From NCBI RefSeq assembly GCF_013409995.1, contig NZ_JACCBX010000001.1:370932-434931 (forward strand): a stretch of DNA of 64,000 nucleotides, given 5' to 3'. Shown one piece after another: positions 16,721 through 25,719 of this stretch. Numbering within the stretch: position 1 is the first letter of the stretch; each line of letters begins with the position of its first letter. This stretch comes from Neobacillus driksii (GTDB lineage: Bacteria; Bacillota; Bacilli; Bacillales; Cytobacillaceae). A model generated the notes under the pieces. That model saw only the letters and a list, made by a program, of their open reading frames with translations. It searched no databases and had not been told where the DNA came from. The position numbers were made by a program, and so were the translations under genes.

Positions 16721-18850
16721 ATGAAGGGTATCAATCATCTGGTTTCTAACATAAGACCCTCTAAAAGTGGATTATTATTGGCATTAACGGCCGGTGCCTT
16801 TTCACTTTTCACCCTCATGATCATTGAAGTCATACATAGAGATTCATTTACCGCATTTTTTGCTTGGGCGAGTTCAAGTACTGTGTCATTTGTCATTACC
16901 TTCTTCTTATTATTCTTTTTAGTCGGGGCACTGCTATTTTTACCAACGATTCTTTTTATTACCCTAATCATAGTTGAAACCATCTTTCTATTTATTGTGT
17001 CGCTCGGAAGCTTTATTAAGTTTCAATTAAGAGGGGAATACTTCACACCAGCTGATTTATATGCGCTAAATGAAGGTGCTGATATTTCTACATTAATGAA
17101 TGATTTAATAGGATGGAAAGAAATAGCTGGTTTTGTAGTAACATTATTACTTCTTTTGGTTTTTTGCCTTTTCTTTGTACGTTTAAAAAACAGGGTTTCC
17201 TTTCGTAAGCGCTTAATCCTTTCTGCTATTTCTATCCTATGTATCGCAATAATTTGTACGCAGCCGTCGTTATTTACGTTTAGAAGTTATTCCAAAGAGG
17301 TGCCAACGGTTGAAAGTTATCGGGTGTTTGGTTTTGTCGGTGCTTATTTAACTTTAGTAGAGAAAGCGATAATCGCTGTCCCGGACCATTACGATAAGGA
17401 TGAAGTAGAGAAAATAGTTAAAACAGTGAATGCCACCCCGACAGAGGATGTGGTAGATCCAGATTTTCAACCCAATATTATTGTGGTACTCGCAGAAGCG
17501 ATGTGGGATCCGTTATTGTTGAAAAATGCGGATTTTAAGGAGGATCCACTGCCATACTTTCGGTCATTAATGCAGAATTATTCTTCCGGCAGTCTGTTAA
17601 CACATGTCTATGGCGGAGGCACCTTTAATACCGAGTTAGAGGTTTTGTCGGGCCTATCGACGCGGTTTGCTCCTGAGGAGGTCTACTATAATCAAGTGAA
17701 TCGGCCGATTGATTCATTAGCCTATTTATTAAGAAAGCAAGGATATCATGCAACAGCTATTCATAATTTTAAAAATTGGTATTATACCCGAAAAGATATC
17801 TACGAGCTTATAGGGTTTGAAAGATTTTTCAGTATGGAGTTTTTCAATAATCCAAGTTATATAGGTCCATATATTGATGATAGAATATTAATGAAAAAGG
17901 CGCTATCAGAATTAAAAAATACAAAAGGTCCTGACTTTTTAAATGTCGTCACGGTAGCGAGCCATGGTCCCTATAATGATATCCGTTATAAGGATCTGCC
18001 GATATTAGCAACAAGCAGTAGGAATATGACCGAGTTATCTAAGTATATCCTAAACCTTTATACCAATTTGCTAAAAGATGTAGATGACTCCATTCGCATA
18101 TTAATTGAAGGTGTAAAGGAAATAGATGAGCCAACAATGGTGGTAATCTATGGGGATCATTTACCGTTTTTAGGGGAAGAATACGCTGTTTATCGAGAAC
18201 TAGATTACTTTCACGGTGATTTAAACAATCATGAGGAATACAAAAAGATGTACCAGACACCATTAGTAGTCTGGGATAATTTTGGAGGAGAAACAAAGAA
18301 AGAAGATTTGCGTATGACCCCTAATTTTCTAGGGTCCTATATCTTAGCAAATGCGAAGAAGGAAATGTCGCCAATCTTCCGCCTCAGCCGTGACCTATAT
18401 AAACAAGGGGATACCGTTATTCCTAAAAAGACCTTTTATGAAGAAGAAGGAGTTAGAGAAGAAGATTTAATGGATTATCAACTGCTTCAATATGATGCCT
18501 TAAAGGGTAAACAGTATAGTTATGCTAACAGAAATCTTAAACCGTTTGCGGGTTATGTATTAGGTAATGGTAAAATAAAAATTGATTCGGTTCAGGTTGA
18601 GAAAGAAAATAAAGGAACGTACCGTTTGAACATACGGGGAGAGAATTTTGTTTCTGGTGCAACGATTTTTATTGATGGAAAAAAGAAAAAAATTAAGTTT
18701 ACCAATGAGAACTTAATTTCCACTACGATAAAGATGAATGGAGATTCATCGGATGAAACTTCCCCACATGAAATAAGAGTTGCCGTTCTCGACGATGATG
18801 GGAAGACGATCATTGAAGAATCAAATTCAAAGACAATAAAATTAAAATGA
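16721..18850 (+). CDS. LTA-synthase-like sulfatase-fold glycerolphosphate transferase
   Basis: A 709-residue membrane protein of the alkaline-phosphatase superfamily, LtaS/MdoB group. About five N-terminal transmembrane helices (residues 20-195) precede an extracytoplasmic catalytic domain. That domain has the metal-binding Glu in IIVVLAEAMWD, the presumed nucleophile Thr in YGGGTFNTELEVLSG, VASHGPYND and VIYGDHLPFLG. The C-terminal 100 residues (VQVEKENKGTYRLNIRGENF, FIDGKKKKI) form an extra IPT/Ig-like domain not typical of LtaS. The start is uncertain: ATG 16721 or in-frame TTG codons at 16700/16709, since the AAGGGA site fits none perfectly. It probably transfers phosphoglycerol from phosphatidylglycerol to a wall or membrane glycopolymer. 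Confidence 0.85.
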   Translation: MKGINHLVSNIRPSKSGLLLALTAGAFSLFTLMIIEVIHRDSFTAFFAWASSSTVSFVITFFLLFFLVGALLFLPTILFITLIIVETIFLFIVSLGSFIKFQLRGEYFTPADLYALNEGADISTLMNDLIGWKEIAGFVVTLLLLLVFCLFFVRLKNRVSFRKRLILSAISILCIAIICTQPSLFTFRSYSKEVPTVESYRVFGFVGAYLTLVEKAIIAVPDHYDKDEVEKIVKTVNATPTEDVVDPDFQPNIIVVLAEAMWDPLLLKNADFKEDPLPYFRSLMQNYSSGSLLTHVYGGGTFNTELEVLSGLSTRFAPEEVYYNQVNRPIDSLAYLLRKQGYHATAIHNFKNWYYTRKDIYELIGFERFFSMEFFNNPSYIGPYIDDRILMKKALSELKNTKGPDFLNVVTVASHGPYNDIRYKDLPILATSSRNMTELSKYILNLYTNLLKDVDDSIRILIEGVKEIDEPTMVVIYGDHLPFLGEEYAVYRELDYFHGDLNNHEEYKKMYQTPLVVWDNFGGETKKEDLRMTPNFLGSYILANAKKEMSPIFRLSRDLYKQGDTVIPKKTFYEEEGVREEDLMDYQLLQYDALKGKQYSYANRNLKPFAGYVLGNGKIKIDSVQVEKENKGTYRLNIRGENFVSGATIFIDGKKKKIKFTNENLISTTIKMNGDSSDETSPHEIRVAVLDDDGKTIIEESNSKTIKLK

Positions 18851-18996
18851 AATTAGAAATTAAAGAGCTTTATGAAATGCTTAAGTTTTGTCAATTGTCC
18901 TTTAGGTTATTGGATGTTATTGCTATAATAATTTGAAGGATATCCTGTAAAACACTTCTTTAAATGGTTCAAATTAAGGAAAGGTTGGAATAAAAG

Positions 18997-19866
18997 ATGA
19001 AAACGGTAAAAAAAGCGATCATTCCAGCAGCTGGACTTGGAACAAGGTTTCTGCCAGCGACCAAGGCAATGCCTAAAGAAATGTTACCTATAGTGGATAA
19101 ACCAACGATTCAATATATTGTTGAAGAAGCCATTGAGTCTGGAATCGAAGACATCATCATTGTAACAGGAAAAGGGAAAAGGTCGATTGAGGATCATTTT
19201 GATAATGCATATGAACTTGAACAAACGTTATTGGAAAAAGAGAAGTTCGAGTTATTAGAAAAAGTTCAAGAAGCTTCAAAGATGGTTGATATCCATTACA
19301 TTCGCCAAAAAGAACCAAAAGGTCTTGGACACGCTGTCTGGTGTGCACGGAATTTTATTGGCAATGAACCCTTTGCTGTTTTACTCGGGGACGATATCGT
19401 TCAAGCAGAAACGCCTTGTTTGAAGCAATTAATTAATGAGTATGATAGAACGCATTCTTCGGTTATTGGAGTTAAACAAGTTCCAGAAGATGAGACAGAT
19501 CGCTATGGTATTATTGATCCGATAGAGCAGTTTGAGCGGTCATTCCAGGTTAGAAACTTTGTCGAAAAACCAAAAAAAGGCACAGCACCATCTAATTTAG
19601 CGATTATTGGAAGATACATTTTCACCCCGGAAATTTTCTTATTTTTAGATAAGCAAGAAATTGGTGCAGGCGGTGAGATCCAGCTGACAGACGCTATTCA
19701 AAAGTTAAACCAAATTCAGCGTGTGTTTGCCTATGAATTTGAGGGACAACGATACGACGTTGGCGATAAGCTCGGTTTCATTGAAACCACGATAGAATTT
19801 GCTCTTCAAAAAGAGGAGCTAAGGGACGACTTACTAAAATTTATGTCACAAAAGCTTAATAGGTAA
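18997..19866 (+). CDS. galU: UTP-glucose-1-phosphate uridylyltransferase
   Basis: A 289-residue cytosolic enzyme making UDP-glucose from UTP and glucose 1-phosphate. The signature [20 protein letters not shown] is complete near residue 11. [48 protein letters not shown] and [10 protein letters not shown] follow in order. Length fits B. subtilis GtaB. The start is ATG after AAAGGTTGG. It is followed 54 bp later by galE on the same strand, so the pair provides UDP-glucose and UDP-galactose (or the N-acetyl forms) for surface glycans. Confidence 0.97.
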   Translation: MKTVKKAIIPAAGLGTRFLPATKAMPKEMLPIVDKPTIQYIVEEAIESGIEDIIIVTGKGKRSIEDHFDNAYELEQTLLEKEKFELLEKVQEASKMVDIHYIRQKEPKGLGHAVWCARNFIGNEPFAVLLGDDIVQAETPCLKQLINEYDRTHSSVIGVKQVPEDETDRYGIIDPIEQFERSFQVRNFVEKPKKGTAPSNLAIIGRYIFTPEIFLFLDKQEIGAGGEIQLTDAIQKLNQIQRVFAYEFEGQRYDVGDKLGFIETTIEFALQKEELRDDLLKFMSQKLNR

Positions 19867-19919
19867 TCACAGAGTAAAAATGATTTTTTAAATGAATAGG
19901 ACAGGAGTGTATTTCATTT

Positions 19920-20933
19920 ATGGCAATTTTAGTTACAGGCGGGGCAGGTTATATTGGAACACATACATGTGTGGAATTATTAAATAGCGGCTATGAAATA
20001 GTAGTAATTGATAACCTCTCAAATAGTAAACCGGAAGCACTAACTCGTGTGAAAGAATTAACAGGGAAAGACTTTAAATTTTACGAAGTTGATTTACTAG
20101 ATCGGGTAAAGCTAGAAGAAGTTTTTTCAGATAATCAAATAGATGCAGTCATTCATTTTGCTGGACTTAAGGCTGTAGGAGAATCCGTGTCGATACCCCT
20201 TCATTATTATCATAATAATATCACTGGTACTTTGATTCTGTGTGAAGTAATGAATAAATTCGGAGTGAAAAATCTAGTATTCAGCTCTTCTGCAACCGTA
20301 TATGGTATGCCTGAACGGATGCCAATTTCAGAGGAAGATCCACTTAGTGCAACCAACCCGTATGGAAGCACGAAGCTGATGATTGAACAAATTCTACGTG
20401 ATTTGTTGGTATCCGATTCATCATGGAGTATTGCCTTACTTCGCTATTTTAATCCTATCGGCGCACATGAAAGCGGCCGAATTGGGGAAGACCCGAATGG
20501 TATTCCCAATAATTTAATGCCATTTATTACACAAGTTGCTGTAGGCAAACTAGAGAAGCTTCGGGTTTTTGGAAATAAATATCCAACCGTTGACGGTACA
20601 GGGGTACGGGATTATATCCATGTGGTTGACCTAGCGAAAGGTCATCTAAAAGCCCTTGAAAAGATTATGGATGCAACTGGAGTAGAGGCCTATAACCTAG
20701 GTACAGGGATTGGTTTTAGTGTTTTAGAGATGGTAAAGGCATTTGAAAAAGCTTCTGGAATCAATATTCCATATGAAATTGTCGAAAATAGACCAGGAGA
20801 TGTTGCAGTTTGTTACGCTGATTCAACGAAAGCTAAGGCTGAGCTTGGCTGGACAGCTGAAATAGGGATTGAAGAAATGTGCAGGGATTCGTGGAAATGG
20901 CAAAGTGAAAATCCAAATGGTTACGGCAAATAA
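19920..20933 (+). CDS. galE: UDP-glucose 4-epimerase
   Basis: A 337-residue extended short-chain dehydrogenase interconverting UDP-glucose and UDP-galactose, and possibly the GlcNAc/GalNAc pair. The Rossmann motif [10 protein letters not shown] lies at residues 7-16. The Ser in SSSATVYG and the Tyr-x3-Lys pair in NPYGSTK are catalytic. [24 protein letters not shown] and [12 protein letters not shown] match GalE. ATG 19920 follows AGGAGTG at a slightly long spacing. It forms a unit with galU and ends at a hairpin terminator. Confidence 0.96.
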   Translation: MAILVTGGAGYIGTHTCVELLNSGYEIVVIDNLSNSKPEALTRVKELTGKDFKFYEVDLLDRVKLEEVFSDNQIDAVIHFAGLKAVGESVSIPLHYYHNNITGTLILCEVMNKFGVKNLVFSSSATVYGMPERMPISEEDPLSATNPYGSTKLMIEQILRDLLVSDSSWSIALLRYFNPIGAHESGRIGEDPNGIPNNLMPFITQVAVGKLEKLRVFGNKYPTVDGTGVRDYIHVVDLAKGHLKALEKIMDATGVEAYNLGTGIGFSVLEMVKAFEKASGINIPYEIVENRPGDVAVCYADSTKAKAELGWTAEIGIEEMCRDSWKWQSENPNGYGK

Positions 20934-20953
20934 ATAGAAAAATAATTTTAATG

Positions 20954-20985
20954 CCTTCCTAATTAATTTTTAGGAAGGTTTTCAT
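20954..20985 (+). terminator. terminator of the galU-galE unit
   Basis: CCTTCCTAA pairs with TTAGGAAGG across a 7-nt loop, then TTTTCATTT. Confidence 0.88.
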
Positions 20986-21038
20986 TTGGAGAATATTGTA
21001 CCATTTGCTAGATTGATATGTTTTATTGGGGGATTAGA

Positions 21039-22679
21039 ATGGCAAACAAACTAAAAGTCTTTTCATCATTTGTAATAATCTGCTTAATTACACTATTTTT
21101 TCAATATAAAACTGCGTTGGCAGAACAAGTAAGAATATCAGGCGGTGACAGATTTATTACGGCAGCAAACATCTCAAAGGCAGGCTGGGAGACTGCCGAA
21201 ACAGTAGTTCTTGCGCAGGGACTGGATTTCCCGGATGCATTAGCAAGTGTGCCTTTGGCCAAAAAATTAAATGCTCCTATCTTGCTAACTCGCTCTAATG
21301 CACTTCCGTCTGTAACTATAGAGGAAATAAAAAGATTAAAAGCTAAAAATGTCATGATTATGGGTGGACCTGCAGCAGTATCGTTAAATATTGAAGATGA
21401 TTTAGTAAACAATTTGAAGCTCAATGTAAAGAGAATTGGCGGGGAAACCCGTTATAAAACAGCTGAAGCGATTGCTGCTGAAATGGGGCAATACACTCAG
21501 GTTTTCATTGTAAATGCGAATAATTTTCCTGACGCATTATCCATTGCTCCTTATGCAGCTAAAACGGGTTCACCGATTCTATTAACAAAGTCTGATTTCT
21601 TACCCATGGAAGTAAAGCAGGCAGCAGATAAGGCAGAGAAGCGGTATGTAATAGGAGGGCAAGTTGCCGTAAATGACGCAATTCAGGCAGAATTAAATGC
21701 AGAGAGAATTGCTGGTCAAACTCGTTATGATACATCCGCCCTAATACTAAATACTTTTTATAAAATTCAGCCCTATCTTTATTTTGCTACTGGAGTGGAA
21801 TTTACCGATGCTTTAGCTGGATCGGCTTTAGCCGCTAAAAATGAGAGTGGAATAGCACTTGTGAGACCAAATGCCATACCACCCGAAATTCAGGATAGTT
21901 TAAAAAACTATCAATTTACTAAAACATTTGTCTTAGGGGGCCCTAAGGCAATTCAACAAGATACAGCAGACCAATTGGATCAGCAGGTTATTTATGAAAT
22001 TAAAGATCAAAGCAACCCAATCATCTTCTATATGCCACATTCTGATGATGAATTGTTAGCTGCCGGCGCAGGAATTGACCATTATCTCAGCCGGGGATTT
22101 GATGTGAAGGTAGTCCTATTAACAAAGGGGAAGGCTTCTGGGGTATACCAACGGCTACAATCGCAATTTCCTGAATTAACTTTAGAAGAATTTGGGGAAG
22201 CAAGGGTAAAAGAGTTTAAAGATTCACTTTCGAGATTAGAAGTCAAAGAGAACAATATATTTGTATATGATTTTCCGGATTCTGGGCTGACTGAAGAGGA
22301 TGTAAGGAGTGTCATAATGGATTTTGAAAATCGGTTCCCTAATGCAGAACACAGGGCCCTTTCATTTGAAGAGGCGAATAAAGACCATCGTGCCACGGGA
22401 ATCGCATTAAACAATTTGTATTGGGAGGGGCAGGTTAAAAATGCTCGCTTTTATATCTCCCCATATTTGGAAAACCGTTTCATTAAAGGTTTTTATATTG
22501 AACCTATTCACAGAAGTAGAGTGATAGATGCAATTTTCGCATACAAACTCTTTAACCCTGAAGAAGGAAGATATTCAATCGGCTATCAATCTGTTCCAGG
22601 AATGTTTGATCGATTAGAGGAAAATCCCGTTAGTAAGGTACACATGCCGGACAAGAACTTTATCAGTGAGGAGAGTTAA
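21039..22679 (+). CDS. secreted CWB2 triple-repeat protein with C-terminal PIG-L/LmbE-type deacetylase domain
   Basis: A 546-residue exported protein. ATG 21039 follows TTGGGGGA (21026-21033) and is preferred over an in-frame ATG at 21018. A signal peptide (residues 1-29) is followed by three CWB2 repeats (RISGGDRFITAA, RIGGETRYKTAE, RIAGQTRYDTSA). From about residue 325 a PIG-L/LmbE fold begins, with the zinc-binding MPHSDDELLAAGA, then VVLLTKGKASG, and DHRATGIALN supplying the distal His. PIG-L enzymes deacetylate N-acetylglucosamine-containing glycans and glycolipids. Here a wall-tethered deacetylase acting on wall polymer or peptidoglycan is inferred. Confidence 0.9.
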   Translation: MANKLKVFSSFVIICLITLFFQYKTALAEQVRISGGDRFITAANISKAGWETAETVVLAQGLDFPDALASVPLAKKLNAPILLTRSNALPSVTIEEIKRLKAKNVMIMGGPAAVSLNIEDDLVNNLKLNVKRIGGETRYKTAEAIAAEMGQYTQVFIVNANNFPDALSIAPYAAKTGSPILLTKSDFLPMEVKQAADKAEKRYVIGGQVAVNDAIQAELNAERIAGQTRYDTSALILNTFYKIQPYLYFATGVEFTDALAGSALAAKNESGIALVRPNAIPPEIQDSLKNYQFTKTFVLGGPKAIQQDTADQLDQQVIYEIKDQSNPIIFYMPHSDDELLAAGAGIDHYLSRGFDVKVVLLTKGKASGVYQRLQSQFPELTLEEFGEARVKEFKDSLSRLEVKENNIFVYDFPDSGLTEEDVRSVIMDFENRFPNAEHRALSFEEANKDHRATGIALNNLYWEGQVKNARFYISPYLENRFIKGFYIEPIHRSRVIDAIFAYKLFNPEEGRYSIGYQSVPGMFDRLEENPVSKVHMPDKNFISEES

Positions 22680-22729
22680 AATTTAGTAATTTCTATGCAA
22701 AATATAGAAAAATTTGTAGAATTTACTGT

Positions 22730-22735
22730 TATAAT
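22730..22735 (+). promoter_or_regulatory. probable -10 box (TATAAT) upstream of the amidase gene
   Basis: A perfect TATAAT lies 46 nt before the amidase start. No -35 consensus is found at the right distance, as for the YfkN-like gene, and TGTWAH-like words surround it without the spacing of a WalR site. Confidence 0.4.
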
Positions 22736-22780
22736 GTAATAGAGATAAAATTTTTGTAGAAGTGTGGGAAGGAGTTTGGA

Positions 22781-24862
22781 ATGAAGCAAAAGATTTATAG
22801 TTTGATAGGAATGGTCATCTTATTCGCTATTTTCCTTTTTCCAGGAGGTGTTTTTGCTGAGAAAATGGTCGTTATTGACCCAGGGCATGGCGGTAAATTC
22901 ACTGGAACCTGTGGGTATACGAAGGAAAGTGGTAAGGACTTGTGTGAAAGAGATGTTAATTTATCCGTTGGATTGAAACTAAGAGATGCACTTAAATCCT
23001 CGGGTATTAAAGTATTTATGACACGTGAAACTGATATAGGTTTCGCCTCAAATTCAAGTGATGATCTTAGAGCAAGGACAAATCTTGCCAATGGATTTAT
23101 AAAAGGAAATAACGATAATAGTATTTTTATTTCCGTTCACCACAATGCTTCACCAACAAGCCCCTATGTAAAGGGCTACGAGACGTATTACTATGATTAT
23201 CATAACTTGGACCCAATGTATCCATATGATCCACTCCAAGTAAAATACTTAAATGATAGTAAACGATTTGCAGAGGTTATTCACCCAAATGTGGTAAGTG
23301 CACTTGGATTAATTGATCGAAAAATCCATAATGATCAAAGTTTTTATGTTATTCGTAATACTCAAATGCCTTCGGTGTTAGTGGAACTTGGGTATATGAC
23401 GAATCGGGATGAGGAAAGCAGAATTAAAACAGCTGATTATCAACAAAAAGCTGCACAGGCTCTTGCCAACTCAATCATCGCCTATTTTAAAGTCTTTGAC
23501 GTCTATCAAAATGAAACCAAGAAAGCTACATTTAAAACTAAAAATGAAGCAATCAATTATGCTCAAACACTTAATGGTAATGTAAGAGTGTTTGATAAAG
23601 ATACACAGCAGAATGTTTGGGAAAATAGTAACTTTGAAGTCTATCACAAATCAATGGGGCTATTAAAAAGTTTCGCCAACGAACAAGAAGCCATTGCTTA
23701 TGCATCTGGTTATGCAAATACGAGAGTAATAGAAAAGGCATCCGGTGATACCATTTGGGCAAATTTCTTTACTCAACGCTATATTGTTCAAGACCAACAA
23801 GGAACTAACTCTTCGTTCTTTGATTTTAATAAAGCCGTTTCATTTGCACAAAGCAAACAAACTGCAAGAGTGGTAAGAGCCAATTCAAATGAAATCATTT
23901 GGACTAGCTTTCCAAATGAACAGATAACAAGAAGTCTACAAACTAGCCGATTGGATGGTGCAACGCGCTACTCAACCTCAGTTTCTATTTCAAAGATGTT
24001 ACATCCAAATGGCTTTACTGCAGATATGGATAAAACGGTTATTTTAACGACAGGAGTAGAACCTGCGGATGCGTTATCTGCTGGTCCTTTATCAGCTATA
24101 TACGGACAAGCACCAATTCTTTTAAATAATAGCAGCAGTTTACTTCCTGAAGTAAAAGATGAACTAAAACGCTTAGGGGCAACAAAGGTAGTCATTATCG
24201 GAGGACCAGTGGCGATTTCTCCTAATGTAGAAAATGCGATAATCTCTTTAGGTATTCAAACAGAAAGAATATCTGGTGCAACGCGCTTTGAAACAAATTT
24301 ACGTATTGTTGAAAAGTTAGGGTCCGTAGATGGAGTGTTTGTTGCATCTGGTATGAGCTACCCTGATGCATTAGCTTCAGCACCAATCGCGGCCGCTAAT
24401 AACTGGGCCATTGTGTTAACTGAACAAAATAATATGTCAGCTGAGACTTTAAAATATCTTAGTGGTAAGAAAACGGTCATTCTTGGAGGACCGAATGTAG
24501 TTTCTCAGTCTATTCAAAATCAACTAGTCCAACAAAATGGGACTCAGAATGTAGTTAGACTTTCAGGTTCTGACCGTTACGAAACGCTCGCAAGTATCCT
24601 TTGGTATTTTAAAGATCAGATGAAATCCGATACCATTAATATCGCTACTGGAGCAAATTTCCCAGATGCACTGACAGCGGCCCCGTTATCCATTCAGAAT
24701 AAAGCACCACTTATTCTATTAGGCAATGGTCTATACAAAAATATTGAATCTTTCCTTTATCAATATACTGAGGAAAATTTAATCAAACGCGTTAATGTTA
24801 TCGGCGGCCCTGTAGCTGTACCACAATCCTTAGAGACTATGATTGTAAATAAAGCAAAATAA
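22781..24862 (+). CDS. N-acetylmuramoyl-L-alanine amidase (Amidase_3) with novel triple repeat and CWB2 triplet
   Basis: A 693-residue autolysin cleaving the MurNAc-L-Ala bond. After the signal peptide (residues 1-26) the Amidase_3 domain starts (VVIDPGHGG with first zinc His, ERDVNLSVGLKL with the zinc Glu, VHHNASPTS with the second His, and VELGYMTNRDEE with the catalytic Glu). Residues about 238-385 hold three related units of about 50 residues, each with a Phe, an Ala-[IV]-x-[YF]-A core, an Arg-Val pair and a terminal Trp. Three CWB2 repeats fill the C-terminus (RLDGATRYSTSV, RISGATRFETNL, RLSGSDRYETLA). It resembles B. subtilis LytC and stands upstream of a lipoprotein and a LytB-like gene, echoing lytABC. 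Confidence 0.95.
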   Translation: MKQKIYSLIGMVILFAIFLFPGGVFAEKMVVIDPGHGGKFTGTCGYTKESGKDLCERDVNLSVGLKLRDALKSSGIKVFMTRETDIGFASNSSDDLRARTNLANGFIKGNNDNSIFISVHHNASPTSPYVKGYETYYYDYHNLDPMYPYDPLQVKYLNDSKRFAEVIHPNVVSALGLIDRKIHNDQSFYVIRNTQMPSVLVELGYMTNRDEESRIKTADYQQKAAQALANSIIAYFKVFDVYQNETKKATFKTKNEAINYAQTLNGNVRVFDKDTQQNVWENSNFEVYHKSMGLLKSFANEQEAIAYASGYANTRVIEKASGDTIWANFFTQRYIVQDQQGTNSSFFDFNKAVSFAQSKQTARVVRANSNEIIWTSFPNEQITRSLQTSRLDGATRYSTSVSISKMLHPNGFTADMDKTVILTTGVEPADALSAGPLSAIYGQAPILLNNSSSLLPEVKDELKRLGATKVVIIGGPVAISPNVENAIISLGIQTERISGATRFETNLRIVEKLGSVDGVFVASGMSYPDALASAPIAAANNWAIVLTEQNNMSAETLKYLSGKKTVILGGPNVVSQSIQNQLVQQNGTQNVVRLSGSDRYETLASILWYFKDQMKSDTINIATGANFPDALTAAPLSIQNKAPLILLGNGLYKNIESFLYQYTEENLIKRVNVIGGPVAVPQSLETMIVNKAK

Positions 24863-24892
24863 GCGAACTCTTCCTGAGTTTGCTTTCTTTTT
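24862..24892 (+). terminator. terminator after the amidase gene
   Basis: AGCGAACTC pairs with GAGTTTGCT (one G-T pair) across TTCCT, followed by a T-rich tail. It separates the amidase from the lipoprotein gene 15 bp further on, so expression of the latter may rely on read-through. Confidence 0.8.
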
Positions 24893-24906
24893 AGAAAGGA
24901 GAAAAA

Positions 24907-25614
24907 ATGATTAGGTTTTTACTCACTGTGCTTCTACTCGCAGGAAGTATTACGGGTTGTTCACTATTTTCTGAAGACGAAAAGGATAATAGTGCAGCAA
25001 AGAATAAGAGTGAAGAAAAGATTGTTGAATCGAATAGCCAAAATGAGAATGATAGTAAGAGTGCTAAGAAGGAGCCCATTGTGGATTCAGAATCGGCTGA
25101 AGAGGGACTAATGGTTTATCGTCCGAAAATGGGTGTAAAGAAGACTTTTATTGATCATGAAAATGTTGAATCCCTTACAGAGGAAGTTGTCTTTGAGAAT
25201 GGAGACTATATTCAAAGTATCGTCACGATTGGTCAATCACCAAGTGTGATGATTTACAAATGGAATAAAGATGAAATTTCTATAATAGAGACAATAAAAA
25301 ATCCCGATAATCCAAATAACAACTACCTGGATGGTTTCAAAGAAGTTAACAAACAAGAAATTATGATTTCTTTGGCAGACTCTTTAAAGGCAGATTGGAA
25401 AGTTATTAGTCAGAATGAAACAGTTCAGACACCCTACCAAACTTTCAGTAATGTCTATGTCATTCAAAAGACTACAAATGAGGTAGAAGGAGCAGAAACC
25501 ATTTACACCAATTATTTTGCACCTGGGATTGGACTGATAAAAGAATCATTCGAATTAACCGGAGACCAAGGGTATAAGGCTGAATCTCTGTTGCAAAAGA
25601 TAGAAGAATTGTAA
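24907..25614 (+). CDS. lipoprotein of unknown function in the lyt-like cluster
   Basis: A 235-residue lipoprotein: a short signal (IRFLLTVLLLAGSITGC) with the lipidated Cys near residue 18. An acidic low-complexity linker rich in Lys/Glu/Asn/Ser follows to about residue 65. The folded part (GLMVYRPKMGVKKTFIDHE to the end) is beta-rich, with NYFAPGIGLIKESFELTGD near the C-terminus. It starts at ATG after AGAAAGGAG. Its position between an amidase and a LytB-like gene parallels the lipoprotein LytA of B. subtilis, but LytA is much shorter and homology is not evident. A role in supporting export or control of the autolysin is conjecture. Confidence 0.85.
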   Translation: MIRFLLTVLLLAGSITGCSLFSEDEKDNSAAKNKSEEKIVESNSQNENDSKSAKKEPIVDSESAEEGLMVYRPKMGVKKTFIDHENVESLTEEVVFENGDYIQSIVTIGQSPSVMIYKWNKDEISIIETIKNPDNPNNNYLDGFKEVNKQEIMISLADSLKADWKVISQNETVQTPYQTFSNVYVIQKTTNEVEGAETIYTNYFAPGIGLIKESFELTGDQGYKAESLLQKIEEL

Positions 25615-25719
25615 ATAGGGAAATGTTACATCCTATCGGTCTATTGCTGAAATTTGTAAATCTATGTATCATTATGTCTAGTAAGATATAACTATTTCAT
25701 TTTTATTGGGGGAGAATAA

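Noticed and set aside
22707..22745. WalR box (TGTWAH-N5-TGTWAH) upstream of the amidase
   Set aside because: TGT words are present, but none pair at 11-bp spacing with both halves matching.
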